The translations under genes were made by a program, and so were the position numbers. DNA of 23,658 nucleotides from JANWHF01 sp036276235. GTDB taxonomy: Bacteria > Planctomycetota > Phycisphaerae > Tepidisphaerales > Tepidisphaeraceae. The DNA lies in contig DATBDZ010000302.1 of assembly GCA_036276235.1 (NCBI GenBank), positions 1 through 23,658 on the forward strand, read 5' to 3'. This document shows, one piece after another, positions 20,186 through 23,658 of this stretch. The notes under the pieces are model-generated. The model was not told where the DNA came from, made no database searches, and was given only the letters and a program-made list of their open reading frames with translations. Position 1 is the first letter of the stretch. Every line of letters begins with the position of its first letter.

Positions 20186-22183
20186 TCACGCGCTTCGCGG
20201 CCGGCACCACACCTGCCAGATCATCCGATAAATGGCCTCAAGCCCCCGAGCGAACTTCGTTTCATCGCGCAGCGACGATCGCTCGATCCGGTCGCGCATG
20301 GTGGCGCGCAGTTCGACGAGACGCGCGGGATTGGCGGACAGCTCCGTAGCGATCGTCACATATTCTTGCGGCGTCGTCGCCACCAGCTCGCGAAGGCCGA
20401 CGTTGCTCAGCAAACTCATGCCGACGCGCGATACGTGCACCTGCCCGGCGAGGCTCACCACGGGGACGCCCATCCAAAGCGATTCGCAGATGATCGTGGT
20501 GCCGTTGTAGGGGAGCGTGTCCAGTTCGATGTCGATGTTGCCGTAGTCGGCGAGATGATCGGTCTGGGCGGGCGTGCGCGAACGCAATTCCACCCGACTC
20601 GCGTCGATGCCTGCTTTCGCAAATTGCGCCGCCACGCGCTGCTTCGACGGCTCATCCGCGAAGCTGCGCGTCTTGAGGATCATCTTCGAGCCCGGCGTCT
20701 TCAGCAGGATTTGCGCCCAGAGCTCGATCATCGCCGGCGTGATCTTGGGGAGCATGTTGAAGGAGCCGAACGTCACGTAGCCGCGGCTGGCCGACGGCGG
20801 CGGCGCCACCGGCGGGGCTTCGCGCGGCGGGCGATACGTCCACGCACAATCCGGCATCCGCACAAGCTTCTCCGCATGAAACCGCTCGGTCATTCCCGGC
20901 GGATCAGCCAGCGCATCGGTCAGGCGGTAATCAATGGTCGGCAGTCCGGTCGTGCCAGGATAACCGAGATAGGTCATCTGAATCGGCGCGGGCTTGCGCG
21001 CGAAAACCCGCAGCGGCTTGCCCGCAGTGTGGCCGACCAGATCGACCAGAATGTCGATCCCATCCTGGCGCACGAGCTGCGCCGCCTCGGCGTCATTGAG
21101 CCCGATGATGTCGCGCCATTGGTCGGCGTAGCCGCGCATTCGCGCCGTCGCATCGTCGGGGGCGACGACATTCGAATAGCAATAAATTTCAACGTCGCGC
21201 CGATCGTGTGCCGCCAGAATCGGCTCCAGAAAATATGCGACCGAATGGCGGCGATAGTCGATCGACACGTATCCGATCTTCAGCCGCTTGATCGGATCGG
21301 CAACATTCAGATGCGGCTGTCGCTCGCGCGTGAGCGGCTCGACATGCCGCCTCGCCCACAACACATGCTCGTTGAACGCTTCCTGCGGTCCCACCGACGG
21401 ATCGTGATGCAGCGTGTAAAGCAGGCGGCTATGCACCTCCGCCGACTGCGCATTCAATTCGATCGCGCGGCGAAAGGCGGCGCCGCCTTCGGTATTTCGC
21501 CCCTGCATATGCAGGCTCAAGCCCAGATTCGTGTACGGCTCAGGGCTGTTTGGCGCCAGGGCGATCGCCTGGCGAAGCGTCGCTTCGGCTTCGCTGAGCC
21601 GACCCTGCGAATGCAGGGCGGCTCCGAGGTTGTTGTGTGCCTCCATGAGATTCGGACGCAGGCGAATCGCAATCCGCAATTCCGGCTCGGCTTCATCCGC
21701 GCGATCCATCGCCAGCAAACAACTCCCCAGCGCCACCCGCGGCGAAGGATCATCGGGATTGAGCTCCACCGCGCGGCGGGCGACGTTCACCGCCTCGGTA
21801 AGAAACCCGCGCGCCTGCAAGCAGGACGAAAGCTCGCCGTAAGCCGGAGCAAAGCCGGGCGACATCGTGATCGTCTGCCGCCAGGCGTCGATTGCCGCGT
21901 CGAGCTGTCCTGACTGCTTCAGTGCATGCGCCAGATTAGCGCGAAAGTGAACGGCATGTGGCGCTGCTGCGACCGCGCGATGCAGGAGCTCCAAACCCTC
22001 GGCGGGTTGGCCGCTTTGGAAGAGGAGCAATCCCAAAAAATGAAGCGCATCGGCATGGCCCGGTGCGACAGCAAGAATCTGCCGATAGATGCCCTCGGCC
22101 TCCTGTCGGCGTCCGCTTTGGTGAAGCTGCATAGCGGTACGGAAGGCCTGGTCGATGTTGGGATTTGCGGGCGGAGGGTTCAC
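20186..22183 (-). CDS. TPR protein with an O-GlcNAc transferase-like (GT41) domain
   Basis: A 665-aa protein resembling OGT/SPINDLY. Residues ~10-290 hold about eight tetratricopeptide repeats. The GT41 domain begins near KRLKIGYVSIDYRRHSVAYF (His313 at the position of the catalytic-region His of OGT). It continues with RKPAPIQMTYLGYPGTTGLP (397-415), a family hallmark, GSFNMLPKITP (Lys480 in the UDP-binding region) and DTLPYNGTTIICESLWMGVP near the C-terminus. Such enzymes transfer a sugar, often GlcNAc, to Ser/Thr of proteins. The start is a GTG at 22183, with no Shine-Dalgarno sequence, so the exact N-terminus is uncertain. The gene is divergent from cmk and convergent with a TPR-GT9 gene. 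The acceptor proteins cannot be told from the sequence. Confidence 0.92.
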   Translation of the reverse strand: MNPPPANPNIDQAFRTAMQLHQSGRRQEAEGIYRQILAVAPGHADALHFLGLLLFQSGQPAEGLELLHRAVAAAPHAVHFRANLAHALKQSGQLDAAIDAWRQTITMSPGFAPAYGELSSCLQARGFLTEAVNVARRAVELNPDDPSPRVALGSCLLAMDRADEAEPELRIAIRLRPNLMEAHNNLGAALHSQGRLSEAEATLRQAIALAPNSPEPYTNLGLSLHMQGRNTEGGAAFRRAIELNAQSAEVHSRLLYTLHHDPSVGPQEAFNEHVLWARRHVEPLTRERQPHLNVADPIKRLKIGYVSIDYRRHSVAYFLEPILAAHDRRDVEIYCYSNVVAPDDATARMRGYADQWRDIIGLNDAEAAQLVRQDGIDILVDLVGHTAGKPLRVFARKPAPIQMTYLGYPGTTGLPTIDYRLTDALADPPGMTERFHAEKLVRMPDCAWTYRPPREAPPVAPPPSASRGYVTFGSFNMLPKITPAMIELWAQILLKTPGSKMILKTRSFADEPSKQRVAAQFAKAGIDASRVELRSRTPAQTDHLADYGNIDIELDTLPYNGTTIICESLWMGVPVVSLAGQVHVSRVGMSLLSNVGLRELVATTPQEYVTIATELSANPARLVELRATMRDRIERSSLRDETKFARGLEAIYRMIWQVWCRPRSA

Positions 22184-22314
22184 GTCGGTAGTGTGCGCTT
22201 AGGAGGGGCTGCGCCAAGGGCGCTAGCGCCTTCACTCTTCATTCTCCACTTACCCCCTCTATTCATTCTTCTCGCAGTCCTGATTATCATCCCGCCGTGA
22301 ACAGTGACGCGAAC

Positions 22315-22980
22315 ATGGTGATCACGATCGATGGTCCGGCGGGGACTGGAAAATCCACGGTGGCTAATGCCGTCGCGCGGCGGCTGGGGTTTGGATTTCT
22401 CGATACCGGTGCGATGTATCGCGCGGTGGCGCTCGAAGCGCTGCGGCGAAATGCCGATCTGGAAAACGCGCGGGGCATCGCGTTCATCGCGAAGCATGTC
22501 AACATCGATTTTGACTGGGAGCGCCAGCCGCCCACGCTGATTCTTAATGGCGAGCCGGTCAGCCATCTGCTGCGCAATGGCGAAACCTCGCGCGTCGCGT
22601 CGCTGGTGGCAACGGTGCCCGCGGTGCGGCAGGTGCTCGTCGAGCAGCAGCAAAAAATCGGCCGCGAGCGCGGCAACATCGTCACCGAAGGCCGCGACCA
22701 GGGCAGCGTGGTTTTCCCCGAGGCGCGGTTCAAGTTTTATCTCGACGCCACGCCCGAAGAGCGGGCCCGGCGGCGGATCGTGCAGCTTCGCGCCCGCGGC
22801 GAGTTTCATGATTTTAACGATGTGCTCAATGAGATCATCGAGCGCGATCATCGCGATCTCAACCGCAGCATCGGGCCGCTGAAAGTTCCGCAGGGCGCAC
22901 GGGTGATCGATACGACCGACCTCGCTCAGGAGCAGGTGATCGATCAGATCGTCGCGGTAGTGGAAGGGGCCGGGGCCTGA
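22315..22980 (+). CDS. cmk: Cytidylate kinase
   Basis: A 221-aa enzyme that phosphorylates CMP and dCMP with ATP in pyrimidine nucleotide synthesis. The P-loop is GPAGTGKS (7-14), followed by FLDTGAMYRAVAL, the NMP-binding segment, TEGRDQGSVVFPEARFKFYL (the family has GRDxGTxVFPxA) and the lid ERARRR. ERDHRDLNRSIGPLK matches the family's late signature. The length fits the family. The ATG at 22315 places the P-loop at the usual distance from the start; a GTG at 22297 is an alternative, and neither has a clear ribosome binding site. Its stop overlaps the plsC start by one base, so the two are translationally coupled. Confidence 0.95.
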   Translation: MVITIDGPAGTGKSTVANAVARRLGFGFLDTGAMYRAVALEALRRNADLENARGIAFIAKHVNIDFDWERQPPTLILNGEPVSHLLRNGETSRVASLVATVPAVRQVLVEQQQKIGRERGNIVTEGRDQGSVVFPEARFKFYLDATPEERARRRIVQLRARGEFHDFNDVLNEIIERDHRDLNRSIGPLKVPQGARVIDTTDLAQEQVIDQIVAVVEGAGA

Positions 22981-23627
22981 TGGAACGCTCGCGGATTTGG
23001 CGGAGTCTTCAGGTCATCGCGCGGGTTGCCTCGACGTACTTTTTTGACATCCGCCTGTACGGCACGCGCAATGTTCCCAAATCCGGCGGCGTGCTGCTGG
23101 TTTCCAATCATCAGAGTTATCTCGACCCGGTTTTGCTCGCGGTCGGCCTGGAGCGGCCGCTCAGCTACATGGCCAAAAGCGAGCTGTTTCGCAATCCCCT
23201 GTTCGCGTGGCTCATCCGCTCGCTTAACGCCTTTCCGGTTGAGCAGGGCGCGGGAGATGTCGGTGCGGTGAAGGAGACGATTCATCGCCTGCAGGAAGGG
23301 CACGTGCTGAATATCTATCCCGAAGGCACGCGCTCGGAAGACGGGCAGATCCTGCCGATCGAAAAGGGCGTGGGATTGGTGATCCGCCGCGCGAAGGTGC
23401 CGGTGGTGCCCGCGGTGATCGACGGCGCGTACCGCGCCTGGGGAAAGTCGATGAAGTTCCCCCGCGCTGTTCCCGTGCGCGTGATGTTCGGCCCGCCGAT
23501 GGAACTGGCGGGGCTGGATCGAGAACAGATTATTCAGCGGATCGATCAGACGTTGAATGGGATGATGAAGGATTTGCGCGCGGGAAGGATTATTCAGAAT
23601 CCGCCGCGGGTTGTCATGAGGAGGTAA
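22980..23627 (+). CDS. plsC: 1-acyl-sn-glycerol-3-phosphate acyltransferase
   Basis: A 215-aa membrane-associated acyltransferase that adds the second acyl chain to lysophosphatidic acid in phospholipid synthesis. The catalytic HX4D motif is NHQSYLDP (His44, Asp49). Motif III is IYPEGTRS (EGTR at 115-118), and VPVVPAVIDGAY is the usual motif IV. The N-terminus has a single moderately hydrophobic segment. It is coupled to cmk by a TGATG overlap, a gene pairing seen in many bacteria. A family A repeat begins right after the stop. Confidence 0.93.
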   Translation: MERSRIWRSLQVIARVASTYFFDIRLYGTRNVPKSGGVLLVSNHQSYLDPVLLAVGLERPLSYMAKSELFRNPLFAWLIRSLNAFPVEQGAGDVGAVKETIHRLQEGHVLNIYPEGTRSEDGQILPIEKGVGLVIRRAKVPVVPAVIDGAYRAWGKSMKFPRAVPVRVMFGPPMELAGLDREQIIQRIDQTLNGMMKDLRAGRIIQNPPRVVMRR

Positions 23628-23633
23628 TTCTGT

Positions 23634-23658
23634 TCTCCCTCCCTCGGTACTCCGGGGG
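23634..23658. repeat. GC-rich palindromic repeat, family A, copy 4 (partial)
   Basis: CTCCCTCCCTCGGTACTCCG and the following Gs repeat the left arm of the element at 3102. The copy is truncated by the window end, 7 bases after the plsC stop. Confidence 0.75.

Noticed and set aside
20129..21913. 594-codon open frame on the plus strand
   Set aside because: It lies antisense to the clearly homologous GT41 gene and its translation is Arg/His-rich low-quality sequence; it is a shadow of the GC-rich codon pattern.
22219..22230. 12-base palindrome GGCGCTAGCGCC between the GT41 and cmk genes
   Set aside because: It could be an operator, but a single short palindrome in GC-rich DNA is weak evidence.

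Overview
The window looks like a chromosomal segment of a GC-rich bacterium, most likely a planctomycete (Phycisphaerae-like) or a close relative. This is inferred from the gene mix: a secreted formylglycine-generating enzyme, a Tat-exported sugar isomerase/epimerase, polysaccharide lyase and hydrolases, two TPR-fused glycosyltransferases, a carboxypeptidase-regulatory/TlpA fusion, and many intergenic palindromic repeats. No rRNA or other taxonomic marker is present, so the assignment is tentative.

Layout: (1) 1-3000, minus strand: a CPA1-type Na+/H+ antiporter and a Tat-exported TIM-barrel isomerase/epimerase, separated by a long perfect palindrome. (2) 3250-6340: a DUF488 protein translationally coupled to a secreted alginate-lyase-family protein, converging on a secreted GH79-like glycosidase; both enzymes point to uronic-acid-containing polysaccharides. 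(3) 6340-8620: a 44-aa small ORF with its own promoter, ribosome binding site and terminator, then a tRNA array Gly(UCC)-Gly(GCC)-Ala(UGC)-Gln(CUG)-Gln(UUG), an ATP-dependent RNA ligase of the DRB0094/Rnl5 type starting 30 bases after the last tRNA, and an odd 83-nt Asn(GUU) tRNA with a long variable arm. None of the tRNAs encodes CCA, and palindromes sit in most of the spacers. (4) 8670-11662, minus strand: a tightly spaced run of lipoprotein, SnoaL-like protein, zinc alcohol dehydrogenase and secreted FGE. (5) 11782-15539: a GH2-family protein lacking the usual acid/base Glu, converging on a secreted alpha/beta-hydrolase esterase. (6) 15704-22183: a large secreted fusion of carboxypeptidase-regulatory-like domains with a TlpA-type thioredoxin, a TPR-GT9 glycosyltransferase, and a convergent TPR-GT41 (OGT/SPINDLY-like) glycosyltransferase. 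(7) 22315-23627: cmk and plsC, overlapping by one base.

The most unusual unit is region 3, where an RNA ligase is embedded in a tRNA array that also contains structurally deviant tRNAs. This suggests a tRNA repair or maintenance cassette, but that function is an inference. Repeats: one GC-rich palindromic family occurs at both window edges and as a large inverted pair at 3102-3211. A second family has 32-bp arms and lies at 1863-1940 and 14471-14553. Other palindromes lie between the convergent gene pairs.
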